42,495 bases of DNA from Candidatus Gemmiger excrementipullorum (GCA_019115045.1 DXEI01000138.1:1-42495), one strand, 5' to 3'. Counted from the stretch's first letter, positions 34,733-42,495 are shown. Made by a program: numbers and translations. Notes: generated by a model from the sequence alone, not told the origin.

Positions 34733-35676
34733 GGCTGTGCCTCCCCGCCGTCATGGCGCAGATACTCGCGCGCGACATACTGCGGCGCGGCGTTGGCGCA
34801 CATGTAGATGCGGCCGACATACTCGCCGATCAGGCCCAGCACCAGCAGGATCATGCCGCCCAAAAGCAGCAGCAGCGCCGTGGTGGACGCCCAGCCCAGC
34901 GGCGCGGTGTGGCGCGTAAAATGGTTGATGATGATGAAGATCAGGTAAAGGAACCCCGCCAGCGCCGACAGCGTGCCAAAGTAGGTGGCAATGCGCAGCG
35001 GCTTGACCGAAAACGAGGTGAAGCCGTTCATCCACAGCCCCAGCAGCTTGCCCAGGGTATAGCCGGAACGGCCTTCCTCCCGCGCGCGGTGGTGCACCGG
35101 CACGTTGCCGATGTTTTTGGTCGTGCGCAGCACCAGGCCGATGACATAGGGGTAGCAATGCTCGTAGCGCAGCATCTCCTCCACCACAAAGCGGCGGGCG
35201 GCAAAGTAGCTGTTGACGACGAGCTGCGGCGGCTTGCCCAGCATGATCTCGGTCATTTTGCTGTTGACCCAGCTGCCCAGGTTGCGCCAGCCGGCCTGCT
35301 GCTTGTTGTCGTAGCAGGCATACACGACGTCGCACCCTTCGTCCAGCTTTTGCAGCAGACGGTCCACTTCATCGGCCGGGGTCTGGCCGTCGTCGTCCAG
35401 GCAGACGACGATGTCGCCGCTGCACTGGTGGAAACCCGCCATCAGCGCCGCATGCTGGCCGAAATTGCGCGCCAGGTCGACGCCCTGGATATGCGCGTCG
35501 GCCGCCACCAGGCGGCGGATCGTGCCGAGGGTATCGTCGGGCGAGCAGTCGTTGACGAGGATGACTTCATAGTCATACTGCGGCAGCGTCTGCATTTTGG
35601 CCGTGATCTCGCCCACCACCGCGGGGAGGGTATGCTCCGACCGGTAGCACGGGATCACGTAGGAGATCTTCTGCAT
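34729..35676 (-). CDS. Polyprenyl-phosphate glycosyltransferase, GT2 (ArnC/DPM1-like)
   Basis: 315 aa. GT-A catalytic domain at 1-215: VIPCYRSEHTLPAVV at the start, acidic Asp43 in VNDCSPDDT, metal-binding DDD at 94-96 in CLDDDGQTPADE, and RNFGQHAALMAG. Two C-terminal membrane helices (about 235-290) follow, the layout of ArnC, GtrB and DPM1-type enzymes that move a sugar from a nucleotide donor to undecaprenyl phosphate on the cytosolic side. ATG at 35676 with AAGGGAAA. Next to the SMR pair, it probably makes the lipid-linked sugar they flip. Confidence 0.88.
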   Translation of the reverse strand: MQKISYVIPCYRSEHTLPAVVGEITAKMQTLPQYDYEVILVNDCSPDDTLGTIRRLVAADAHIQGVDLARNFGQHAALMAGFHQCSGDIVVCLDDDGQTPADEVDRLLQKLDEGCDVVYACYDNKQQAGWRNLGSWVNSKMTEIMLGKPPQLVVNSYFAARRFVVEEMLRYEHCYPYVIGLVLRTTKNIGNVPVHHRAREEGRSGYTLGKLLGLWMNGFTSFSVKPLRIATYFGTLSALAGFLYLIFIIINHFTRHTAPLGWASTTALLLLLGGMILLVLGLIGEYVGRIYMCANAAPQYVAREYLRHDGGEAQP

Positions 35677-35690
35677 TCTGTTTCCCTTCT

Positions 35691-37214
35691 TTATTCCTGT
35701 GCGGCGTCCGGCCGCTCGTAGACGATCAATTCTTCGGTCGAGACCAGTTCCTGCCAGCCGTCCGCCAGCAGGCGGGCCTCGGCGTCGGTGCCATGGCCGA
35801 CCATCGCATAGCGCGAGCGGATGGGGTTGGCCGCGTCGGCCAGGTAGGTGTTGAAGTCGAACTGGATGCCCATGCCGGCCGGCACGCCGTAGAGGTACCC
35901 GTGGTAGACGCCGTCGTCGTAGGCATAGGCCAGCGTGTGGTCCCACGCATCGGCGCTGTCCACCGCCTGCTGGCTTTCGGCCAGGGCGGCCTCCACGGCG
36001 GCGACCTGGTCGCCCATCTCGGGGAACCAGGTGGACAAGCTGCTGCGCTGCGCCTGCAGCGGCAGCAGCAGCACGGCCAGCACCGGCAGCCAGACGACGG
36101 CGCGGGGCGCATCCTCGGCCGCCAGGGCCGCCAGCAGCAGCACGCACAGCAATGTCAAGTGGCGCGGCGCGATGTTGTACATAAACAGCAGCACCAGCGC
36201 CACAGCCAGTGCAAACCCCAGCGCGCAGAGTTTCAGGCGGCAGGGGCGGCCGCGGCGCAGGTCATACGCCAGGCATACCGCCGTGACCGCCAGCAGCACC
36301 GCAAACGCCACGCAGCCCACGCCGACGTACTGCGCGTCGCCCTGCAGCGTGGGCAAAATGCCGCCCACCCAGGCCGTGCGCCATTCTTTGGCGGCGTGTG
36401 CCAGCGCGTGCTGCACCGCCCCGGCAACATCAGCCCGGGCCAGCAGCTGCCATGCGCCAAAATCCATGCCGCCGCTGCTGAAATACGGTGCCGACAGCTG
36501 CATCATGGAAAACAGCGCCGCCGCAAAGCTGAGCGGGGCCGCCGCCAGGCAGACCGCGCGCGGGCGCCGGCCGCAGCGCCACACCGCCGCCAGCGGGAAC
36601 ACCCACAGCAGCAGCGCATAGGGGCGGAAGATCGTTTCCAGCGCGCAGGCCGCCACGGCCAGCGCCAGCCACCTGCGGGAAAACCCGCGGCCCAGCGCAG
36701 CCGCCGCCCCGGCAACGCAGAAACAAAGCGCGTAGTGCAGCGGTTCTGACCCGCCGCTGACGGCCGCCGACAGCGGCGCCCAGGCACACACCAGCGCGGC
36801 GGCGAACACGCCGCACTGCCATACCGTCAGGCGCGCGGCCCGGGCAAACACCGCGATGCCCGCCGCCGTAAACAGCAGGTTGCACCAGAACACCGTGTTG
36901 ACCCCTGCGCCGAACAAAAAGCCCGGCAGCGCATACGCCCAGATCAGCAGCGGGCCCCAGGTGCCGTAGCGCCCCAGGGCGGCGTGGGTCTCGTCGTAGC
37001 CGAAATACCCCTGCGGCCCGCCGTGGGTCAGCACACTGACGACCTGGCGGTTATAGATGACCTCGTCATTGTCGATATTGGGCGCCATCCACACTTCGGT
37101 CAGCGGCGTGCGGTAGGCCAGCGTGCAAAAGGCCAGCAAAAACGCAGCCGCCCCCAATACGCAAAGCAGCGCGTTGGGGGTCTTTTGCAGCCATTTTTTT
37201 ACGGTCGTAACCAA
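35691..37214 (-). CDS. GT-C-like membrane protein, paralogue B of the sugar operon
   Basis: 507 aa with about 11 helices and a soluble C-terminal domain of some 120 residues. The first outer loop has NIDNDEVIYNRQ with clustered acids, then PQGYFGYDETHAALG and WGPLLIWAYALPG. The protein is closely similar to the product of 37775-39280 (see findings). The best start is TTG at 37214, seven bases after AAAAGGAG; the only upstream ATG (37262) lies inside the acetyltransferase gene without a site. The shape suggests a GT-C transferase accepting a polyprenyl-phosphate sugar; no named family was recognised. Confidence 0.7.
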   Translation of the reverse strand: MVTTVKKWLQKTPNALLCVLGAAAFLLAFCTLAYRTPLTEVWMAPNIDNDEVIYNRQVVSVLTHGGPQGYFGYDETHAALGRYGTWGPLLIWAYALPGFLFGAGVNTVFWCNLLFTAAGIAVFARAARLTVWQCGVFAAALVCAWAPLSAAVSGGSEPLHYALCFCVAGAAAALGRGFSRRWLALAVAACALETIFRPYALLLWVFPLAAVWRCGRRPRAVCLAAAPLSFAAALFSMMQLSAPYFSSGGMDFGAWQLLARADVAGAVQHALAHAAKEWRTAWVGGILPTLQGDAQYVGVGCVAFAVLLAVTAVCLAYDLRRGRPCRLKLCALGFALAVALVLLFMYNIAPRHLTLLCVLLLAALAAEDAPRAVVWLPVLAVLLLPLQAQRSSLSTWFPEMGDQVAAVEAALAESQQAVDSADAWDHTLAYAYDDGVYHGYLYGVPAGMGIQFDFNTYLADAANPIRSRYAMVGHGTDAEARLLADGWQELVSTEELIVYERPDAAQE

Positions 37215-37215
37215 T

Positions 37216-37758
37216 TTACTTCTCCTTTTGGGGCGGGGCCAGCCGGGCCATAAACACCACATCGCGGTACTGCCCGTCCAGCAGCACCATATCGCGGAAG
37301 ACGCCCTCTACGGCAAAGCCCGCGTTTTCATAGCTGCGGCGCGCGGGTTCGTTGCCGGCCAGCAGGCGCAGGCTGATGCGGTGCAGCCCCAGCTGCGCAA
37401 AGCCGAACGCGGTAAACAGGCGCGCGGTCTCGGTGCCAAAGCCTTTACCGCGGGCGCTTTCCTCCCCGATAAAGATGCCGTACTCGGCGCTGTGGTTCAC
37501 GGGGTCCACATCGCGGAAATAGACCGAGCCGACCGCGCGGCCGGCGGCCTTATCCTCTATGATATACTGCACGACCCGGCCGGCGGCCACCTTGGTGGCC
37601 AGCCAGTCGCGGTGCATCTCGGGCGTGAATTTTTGGCGGAAGATAAAGTTCTGCATGACCGACGGCGTGTTGCGCCAGGCCACGATGCGGTCGGTATCGG
37701 CGTCGGTGATGGGGCGCAGGACGACCTTTTCCCCTGTGATGATCGGCAGGTGTTGCAT
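37216..37758 (-). CDS. GNAT family N-acetyltransferase
   Basis: 180 aa, RimJ/RimL-like GNAT fold. VLRPITDADTDRIVAWRN near the N-terminus and the acetyl-CoA-binding motif A as EESARGKGFGTETARLF, followed by LRLLAGNEPARRSYENAGF. ATG at 37758 follows AAGGAGGG by about 10 nt; an ATG at 37788 lacks a site and overlaps the preceding gene. By position beside an RffA-type aminotransferase it may acetylate the amino sugar, the job of RffC/WecD in enterobacterial Fuc4NAc synthesis; RimJ-like sequence alone would also fit a protein or amino-acid acetylase. Confidence 0.82.
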   Translation of the reverse strand: MQHLPIITGEKVVLRPITDADTDRIVAWRNTPSVMQNFIFRQKFTPEMHRDWLATKVAAGRVVQYIIEDKAAGRAVGSVYFRDVDPVNHSAEYGIFIGEESARGKGFGTETARLFTAFGFAQLGLHRISLRLLAGNEPARRSYENAGFAVEGVFRDMVLLDGQYRDVVFMARLAPPQKEK

Positions 37759-37774
37759 ATCCACCGGGCCCTCC

Positions 37775-39280
37775 TTACGGCCGTTCATAAACAGTAGCGT
37801 ATTCTCCCTGGTACAGCAGCGTCCAGCCCTCCGCCAGCAGGCGCTGTTCGACCTCGCTGCCGGGGCTCGTCATCATATAACGCGCATAGATGGTGTGGTC
37901 GGTATCCTGCAGGTAGGCGGCTTCGTCAAACTGCAGGCCCATGCCGTCGGGCGCGGCATACAGCATGCCCACAGCCGCCGCGTCGCCAAAGGAATAGGCG
38001 ATGGTGCGGTCCCACGGGTCGCTGCCGGTCACCGCCTGCTGGCTCTCAGCCAGCGCAGCGTGCAGGGCGTCGACTTCGGCGGCCAGCTCCGCCCGGTAGG
38101 GCGGCAGGGCGAAACCGCCGTTGGCGGTCAGCGCCAGCACACCGGCCAGCGCCAGCGCCGCCGCACCGGCGGCCGCCCCCGCAGCCGGGCGGGGGTTTTC
38201 CAGCAGCAGTGCGGCCAGCAGCAAAATGTCCAGCACCAGCGTATGGCGCGAGGCCTCGGCCGTGCGGTACAAAAGCATCAGCGCCAAAAACACGGCCAGC
38301 GCCACCGTCAGGGCGCAGGTTTTCCAGAACAGCGGGCGGCGGTGATACGCGTCCCACACAAGGCAGGCCAGCGTCAGCACCGCCAGCAGGGCGAACGCCA
38401 GGTAGTAGCCGCCCCCCTGCCCGGCCAGCGCGCCGGCGATCTCCTGCCCGGCCTGGGTCAGCGCCGCCGCCAGCTTGCCGGCCGTGTAGCGCACGGCCGA
38501 GAGCACCTCAAAATGCGCGAGCATGCGCAGCGGCGCAAGGTCGACATTCTCAAAGAAATAGGGCGCGTAAAAGCGGCTCATCAGCACCAGCGTGCCGCCC
38601 AGCGAGACCGCCGCCCCGGCCAGGCAGCCCGCAACGGTCCGGCGGCGCGGCCAGGCCAATGCCAGCGGGTACAGCCACAGCGCCGCGTTGTAGGGGCGCG
38701 CCAGCGTGGCCGCCGCGCACAGCAGGCACAGCGCCGCCCAGGCCGTGCGGCGGCCGGTGCGGCGCACCCATACCGCCGTGCCGGTGACCGCCAGCACCAG
38801 GGCGTAGTGCAGCGGCTCCTGCATGGCGGAAAAGATATAGCGTATGGGTGCGTTCAAACACCCCAGCGCCACGGCGAACGCCGCCTGCTGCCAGGCTTTG
38901 AGCCGCGCGGCCCGGGCAAACACCACCCAGCCCGCCACGGCAAAAAACAGGTTGCACCAGATAAAGGCGTTCTGCCCGCGCAGCAGCAGCCCCGGCAGCG
39001 CGTACATCCAAAAGATGGCCGGGCCCCACGCCGCAAAGGTACCGATGGGGGCGTGGGACTCATTAAAGCCGAAATACCCCTGCGGCGCGCCGTACTGCAC
39101 GACGGCCGCCAGCTGCTTGCTGTAGACGACCTCATCGCTCCAGGAGCTGGCGGGCAGATAAATGTCGGTGACAGGCACGCGGTAGACCGCCCACCCATAC
39201 AACAGCAGGAACGCCAGCGCCGCCGCGGCCACCGCCGCCGTCAGCCCCAGGGCCTTACTGCGCGTAGAACGCCAGCACAT
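37775..39280 (-). CDS. GT-C-like membrane protein, paralogue A of the sugar operon
   Basis: 501 aa with about 11 helices and a C-terminal outer domain. First loop: SSWSDEVVYSKQ, then PQGYFGFNESHAPIG and WMYALPGLLLRG; the C-terminal part has LAESQQAV and ends with YERP. These segments align with the protein of 35691-37214 throughout. ATG at 39280 overlaps the aminotransferase gene by 26 bp and has no clear Shine-Dalgarno, so translation may be coupled or start slightly later. Putative polyprenyl-phosphate-sugar-dependent transferase; inference from topology and context. Confidence 0.68.
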   Translation of the reverse strand: MCWRSTRSKALGLTAAVAAAALAFLLLYGWAVYRVPVTDIYLPASSWSDEVVYSKQLAAVVQYGAPQGYFGFNESHAPIGTFAAWGPAIFWMYALPGLLLRGQNAFIWCNLFFAVAGWVVFARAARLKAWQQAAFAVALGCLNAPIRYIFSAMQEPLHYALVLAVTGTAVWVRRTGRRTAWAALCLLCAAATLARPYNAALWLYPLALAWPRRRTVAGCLAGAAVSLGGTLVLMSRFYAPYFFENVDLAPLRMLAHFEVLSAVRYTAGKLAAALTQAGQEIAGALAGQGGGYYLAFALLAVLTLACLVWDAYHRRPLFWKTCALTVALAVFLALMLLYRTAEASRHTLVLDILLLAALLLENPRPAAGAAAGAAALALAGVLALTANGGFALPPYRAELAAEVDALHAALAESQQAVTGSDPWDRTIAYSFGDAAAVGMLYAAPDGMGLQFDEAAYLQDTDHTIYARYMMTSPGSEVEQRLLAEGWTLLYQGEYATVYERP

Positions 39281-40385
39281 GTTCGATCACACGGTTGCGG
39301 TCCGCCTCGGTCAGGCCGTAGTACAGCGGCAGGCGGACCAGGCGCTCGCTCTCGCGGGTGGTATAGCGGTCCTCGCCGTCAAAGCGGCCGAACTTGCGCC
39401 CCGCCGGGGCGGAGTGCAGCGGGATATAGTGGAACACCGCCAGGATCTCGTTGTCTTTCAGGTACTGGATCAGCGCGGTGCGCTCTGCAAGGTCTTTGCA
39501 CTTGAGGTAGAACATGTGCGCGTTGTGCACGCAGCCCGCGGGCACCGTGGGCAGTTCCACCTTGCCGGCGGCGGCCAGCGGGGCGAACGCTTCGCGGTAG
39601 GCGTCCCAGCTGCGCATGCGGTCGTCGTTGATCTCGTCCGCGCGCAGCAGCTGCGCCCACAGGTAGGCGGCGTTGAGCTCGCTGGGCAGGTAGCTGTCGC
39701 CAAAATCGACCCAGGTGTACTTGTCCACCTGGCCGCGGAAGAATTTGGCGCGGTTGGTGCCTTTTTCGCGCAGGATCTCGGCGCGTTCATTGTAGGCGGG
39801 GTCGTTGATGAGCAGCGCGCCGCCCTCGCCCATCGAGTAGTTTTTCGTCTCGTGGAAAGAGTAGCAGCCAAAATCGCCGATGGTGCCCAGCGCCTTGCCC
39901 TTGTACTGGCTCATGACGCCCTGGGCCGCGTCCTCGACCACTTTGAGGCCGTGGCGGCGGGCGATGTCCATGATGGTGTCCATCTCGCAGGCAACGCCGG
40001 CGTAGTGCACGACCATGATGACCTTGGTGCGGTCGGTGATGGCGGCCTCGATCTTGGTCTCGTCGATGTTCATCGTGTCGGGGCGGATGTCCACAAACAC
40101 CAGCTTGGCCCCGGCCAGCACCGCCGAGGTCGCCGTGCTGGAGAAGGTGTAGCTGGGCAAAATGACTTCGTCGCCGGGCTGCAGGCCGCACAGCAGCATC
40201 GCCATATCCAGCGCGGTGGTGCCGCTGGTGGTCAGCAGTACCTTTTGCGCGTGGAAGCGCTCTTCCAGCCAGGCGTTGCACTTTTTGGTGAACGCGCCGT
40301 CGCCGCAGATCTTATGCGAGTCGATGGCTTGCTTGACGTATTCCAGTTCCTCCCCGACACAGGGGGGCACATTAAAGGGGATCAT
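39255..40385 (-). CDS. rffA: dTDP-4-amino-4,6-dideoxygalactose transaminase (RffA/WecE type)
   Basis: 376 aa DegT/DnrJ/EryC1/StrS aminotransferase. The PLP lysine is Lys181 in SFHETKNYSMGEGGA; SSGTTALDMAM-like phosphate loop (53-62), FVDIRPDTMNIDE, and REKGTNRAKFFRGQVDKYTW are signatures of the RffA/WecE branch. These enzymes aminate dTDP-4-keto-6-deoxyglucose to dTDP-Fuc4N using glutamate. No dTDP-sugar synthesis genes (rfbA/rfbB) are in the window, so the substrate must come from elsewhere. AGAAGG precedes the ATG; a good promoter lies 44 bp upstream. First gene of the operon. Confidence 0.88.
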   Translation of the reverse strand: MIPFNVPPCVGEELEYVKQAIDSHKICGDGAFTKKCNAWLEERFHAQKVLLTTSGTTALDMAMLLCGLQPGDEVILPSYTFSSTATSAVLAGAKLVFVDIRPDTMNIDETKIEAAITDRTKVIMVVHYAGVACEMDTIMDIARRHGLKVVEDAAQGVMSQYKGKALGTIGDFGCYSFHETKNYSMGEGGALLINDPAYNERAEILREKGTNRAKFFRGQVDKYTWVDFGDSYLPSELNAAYLWAQLLRADEINDDRMRSWDAYREAFAPLAAAGKVELPTVPAGCVHNAHMFYLKCKDLAERTALIQYLKDNEILAVFHYIPLHSAPAGRKFGRFDGEDRYTTRESERLVRLPLYYGLTEADRNRVIEHVLAFYAQ

Positions 40386-40428
40386 ACAAAGACCTTCTTT
40401 CCCAGTCTGGCATCCAATAGATGGAATT

Positions 40429-40457
40429 AGTATAGCATATCTGCGCGGATTCTACAA
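40429..40457 (-). promoter_or_regulatory. Sigma-A promoter of the sugar operon
   Basis: Minus-strand TTGTAG (40457-40452), 17-bp spacer, TATACT (40434-40429), about 44 bp before the rffA ATG. Confidence 0.7.
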
Positions 40458-40487
40458 CCTTGGCAGGGCACAAAAGCGCGGCGGCGG

Positions 40488-40982
40488 TCACTTTTGGGCG
40501 CGCGCCGCGCTGTAGGCGCGCAGCATCAGCACGGCGTACCACAAAAGCAGGACGCTGAACGCCACAAAGCTGATGCCCGCCGCCGGCGACGCCTGCGGCA
40601 CAAAGCGCGCCACCGTATACACCGCCAGCGGCACGGCGGCCGCGGCCGGCATGGCGTGGGACGGCTGGCCGGCCAGGCGCAGCATGCGCCAGCAGGCCGC
40701 CAGCAGCAGCCAAAGGTCGGCCGCGCGCAGCGCAGGCAGCAGCCAGACCCAGGCCCCGCCGCTTTGGCTGCCGCACAGCACCAGTTCCAGCGCCAGCTGC
40801 GCGGCGCCGCATATAAGCGGCAGCGCCGTGCGGCGGCAGACCAGCAGGTACCCCACCACCGCCAGCGCCGTCAGCGAAAGTTCCTGCAGGCCCGCGGCGT
40901 TCGGCATTGCCAGCAGCGCGCGCCCGGCCGCCGCAATGCCGCACAGCAGGCAGGCCGCCGCCATACGGTTTTGCTTGTCCAT
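40488..40982 (-). CDS. Hypothetical small membrane protein
   Basis: 164 aa with five to six hydrophobic segments and a short basic C-terminus (RAYSAARAQK). Very rich in Ala and Leu. No family was recognised. GGGGGAA stands upstream of the ATG. It is the first gene on the minus side of a symmetric divergent promoter and precedes the sugar operon by about 100 bp, but that operon has its own promoter, so a functional link is only suggested by position. Confidence 0.6.
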   Translation of the reverse strand: MDKQNRMAAACLLCGIAAAGRALLAMPNAAGLQELSLTALAVVGYLLVCRRTALPLICGAAQLALELVLCGSQSGGAWVWLLPALRAADLWLLLAACWRMLRLAGQPSHAMPAAAAVPLAVYTVARFVPQASPAAGISFVAFSVLLLWYAVLMLRAYSAARAQK

Positions 40983-41014
40983 CGTGTTCCCCCGTTTCGC
41001 TTGATCTCCCGCCC

Positions 41015-41043
41015 ATTATACCGCGCCGCGGCAAGGCTTGCAA
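41015..41043 (-). promoter_or_regulatory. Minus-strand promoter of the symmetric divergent pair
   Basis: TTGCAA (41043-41038), 17-bp spacer, TATAAT (41020-41015). It shares its -35 hexamer with the opposing promoter. Confidence 0.75.
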
Positions 41044-41066
41044 GGCGCGCGGCGCGGTATTATAAT
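41038..41066 (+). promoter_or_regulatory. Plus-strand promoter of the symmetric divergent pair
   Basis: TTGCAA (41038-41043), 17-bp spacer, TATAAT (41061-41066), 44 bp before the aminotransferase ATG. Confidence 0.78.
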
Positions 41067-41110
41067 AAAACAATACTTCCCATTTTACGTTCGGAATCGA
41101 GGTTTTTGGC

Positions 41111-42277
41111 ATGGAATTTTCCCACCGGTTGGAGCTGTTCGGCCCCGAGATCTTTGCCGCGCTCAACGACAAAAAGGTCGCGCTGGAAGCGCAGGGCCGC
41201 CATTTGTACAATTTAAGCGTCGGCACGCCGGATTTCGCCCCCGCGCCGCACATCAAGCAGGCGCTCATCGACGCCGCGCAGGACGACGAAAACTGGAAAT
41301 ACAGCCTGCGCGACCTGCCCGAGATGCTGCAGGCCGTCTGCGCGTACTACCAGCGCCGGTTTGGCGTTGCGGGCCTGACGCCCGACGAGGTGATGAGTTT
41401 TTCCGGCAGCCAGGACGGCATCGGCCACCTGGGGCTGGCGCTGTGCAACGACGGCGACGTCGTGCTGCTGCCCGACCCCTGCTACCCCGTGTTCATGACC
41501 GGCACGATGCTGGGCGGCGCCAAGCCCTGGTACTACCGCTTAACGAAGGAGAACCGCTTTTTGCCCGACGTGCGCGCCATCCCCGAGGAGGTCGCCCGCC
41601 AGGCCAAGCTGATGCTCGTCAGCCTGCCGGCCAACCCGGTGGGCAGCGTCGGCACGCCGGAGCTGTACGCCGAGCTGGTGGATTTCTGCCGCCGGTACGA
41701 TATTTTGCTGGTGCACGACAACGCCTACAGCGACATCATCTTTGACGGCGTGCACGGCGGCAGCATCTTCAACACCCCCGGCGCGGCAGAGTGCGCGGTG
41801 GAGTTTTTCAGCCTGAGCAAGAGCTTCAACGTCACCGGCGCGCGCATCAGCTTTTTGGTAGGGCGCGCCGACGTCATCGCCGCCTGCAAAAAGCTGCGCA
41901 CGCAGATCGACTTTGGCATGTTTATCCCCATCCAGAAAGCGGCCATCGCCGCGCTGACCGGCCCGCTGGACAGCGTGCGCGCCCAATGTGCCGAGTACCA
42001 GCGCCGCCGCGACGCGCTGTGCGGCGGGCTGCGCGGCATCGGCTGGGACGTGCCCGACAGCCACGGCAGCATGTTTGTGTGGGCGCCGGTGCCCGCCGGG
42101 TATGCCAGCAGCATGGACTTTTGTTTGCAGCTGATCGAAAAAGCCGGCGTCATCTGCACGCCGGGCTCCAGCTTTGGCCCCAGCGGCGAAGGGTACGTGC
42201 GTTTTGCGCTGACGATGCCGGTACAGCGCATCGAGCAGGCGGTGGCGGCCATCGCCGCCAGCGGCATGATTGGGTGA
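41111..42277 (+). CDS. Class I/II PLP-dependent aminotransferase (LL-DAP aminotransferase-like)
   Basis: 388 aa fold-type I aminotransferase. PLP lysine Lys237 in SLSKSFNVTGARISF; Asp203 and Tyr206 in VHDNAYSD contact the pyridine ring; FSGSQDGIGHL forms the phosphate loop; the C-terminal Arg is in GYVRFAL. The Lys-loop and the HDNAYSDI segment recall the LL-diaminopimelate aminotransferase (DapL)/aspartate aminotransferase branch, but the true substrate cannot be fixed by motif alone. GAGG lies 8 nt before the ATG. Single-gene unit with a strong promoter and a terminator after it. Confidence 0.85.
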   Translation: MEFSHRLELFGPEIFAALNDKKVALEAQGRHLYNLSVGTPDFAPAPHIKQALIDAAQDDENWKYSLRDLPEMLQAVCAYYQRRFGVAGLTPDEVMSFSGSQDGIGHLGLALCNDGDVVLLPDPCYPVFMTGTMLGGAKPWYYRLTKENRFLPDVRAIPEEVARQAKLMLVSLPANPVGSVGTPELYAELVDFCRRYDILLVHDNAYSDIIFDGVHGGSIFNTPGAAECAVEFFSLSKSFNVTGARISFLVGRADVIAACKKLRTQIDFGMFIPIQKAAIAALTGPLDSVRAQCAEYQRRRDALCGGLRGIGWDVPDSHGSMFVWAPVPAGYASSMDFCLQLIEKAGVICTPGSSFGPSGEGYVRFALTMPVQRIEQAVAAIAASGMIG

Positions 42278-42307
42278 AAGCAGCAAAACCGTAACAAGTA
42301 ATAAGTA

Positions 42308-42345
42308 AAGAGCGGCCGCCCCTTAAACCGGGACGGCCGCTTTTT
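42308..42345. terminator. Bidirectional intrinsic terminator
   Basis: Stem AGCGGCCG (42311-42318) with CGGCCGCT (42334-42341), extended by A/T pairs at the base and an inner CCC/GGG part, followed by TTTTT on the plus strand. Confidence 0.88.
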
Positions 42346-42371
42346 CTTGATAATACTTCTGTGCCGGGCGT

Positions 42372-42495
42372 TCACTCGCCACGGCGCCGGCGCACGACAA
42401 AGTAGACAAGCGCCCACAATGCCGCGAACGCCGCCCCCAGGCAGGGGAAGTACAGCGCCTGCGGCAGCCGCGCCACCGCCGGGTGGCTGAGCGCA
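42372..42495 (-). CDS. C-terminal end of a membrane protein (cut by window edge)
   Basis: The last 40 codons are visible, ending with TGA at 42372. The translation contains one hydrophobic helix (LYFPCLGAAFAALWALVY) and a basic end RRRRGE, typical of a final membrane helix with cytoplasmic tail. The start and identity lie outside the window. It is convergent with the aminotransferase gene across a shared terminator. Confidence 0.6.
   Translation of the reverse strand, partial: ALSHPAVARLPQALYFPCLGAAFAALWALVYFVVRRRRGE

Noticed and set aside
40460..40490. CAAAAG/CTTTTG inverted repeat as terminator of the small membrane-protein gene
   Set aside because: The stem is short and AT-rich with a GC-rich loop, and no T-run follows.

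Overview
The window is a compact, very GC-rich bacterial chromosome segment with about 40 protein genes, one tRNA and short intergenic gaps. Gene content points to a Gram-positive clostridium, probably a high-GC Oscillospirales/Ruminococcaceae member (Faecalibacterium/Gemmiger/Subdoligranulum-like). The indicators are the NifU-like/GGGtGRT pair, a ClpE-type ATPase, an ecfA1-ecfA2-ecfT-truA block, DUF5711 next to CvpA, an orphan MsmK-type ATPase and a fused fructose PTS protein. This taxonomic call is inference. No IS element, phage gene, CRISPR array or rRNA was seen.

Layout. 1-1417 (-): an Fe-S scaffold protein followed by a GGGtGRT protein cut by the window edge. 1553-4444 (-): an O-antigen-ligase-like polymerase and an OFA-type MFS transporter. 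4574-7017 (+): a histidyl-tRNA synthetase family protein and a DUF4349 lipoprotein. 7087-10385 (-): an LPXTG-type tail fragment, a fructose PTS EIIABC and an MsmK/UgpC ATPase, with a divergent AraC regulator (10509-11282, +). 11361-16717 (-): galE, an AraC regulator, a HExxH lipoprotein and clpE. 16939-28561 (-): one long, tightly packed run, ruvC-ruvA-ruvB-glmM-gtrII-like-methyltransferase-ecfA1-ecfA2-ecfT-truA-DUF5711-cvpA. 28742-28817 (+): tRNA-Val(GAC). 28946-33961 (+): two large polytopic membrane proteins and a PAP2 phosphatase. 34026-40385 (-): a seven-gene surface-sugar operon. 40488-41066: a small membrane protein and a PLP aminotransferase transcribed from a symmetric divergent promoter. 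42372-42495 (-): the C-terminal end of another membrane protein.

The most interesting unit is the 34-40 kb operon. It holds an RffA/WecE-type sugar aminotransferase, a GNAT acetyltransferase, two paralogous GT-C-like membrane proteins, an ArnC/DPM1-like polyprenyl-phosphate glycosyltransferase and two overlapping EamA/SMR half-transporters resembling the ArnE/ArnF flippase. Read together, these could make an N-acylated 4-amino-4,6-dideoxyhexose or similar sugar, load it on undecaprenyl phosphate, flip it and attach it to a surface polymer. That would be a Gram-positive decoration system. Other large membrane glycosyltransferase-like genes (1553-3214, 23277-24845, 28946-33071) are scattered through the window, so envelope glycan construction is its dominant theme. 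Promoters of sigma-A type can be read at many operon heads; several use TTGCAA or TTGCGN as the -35 element. Starts were chosen by Shine-Dalgarno position and differ from the longest frame for several genes.
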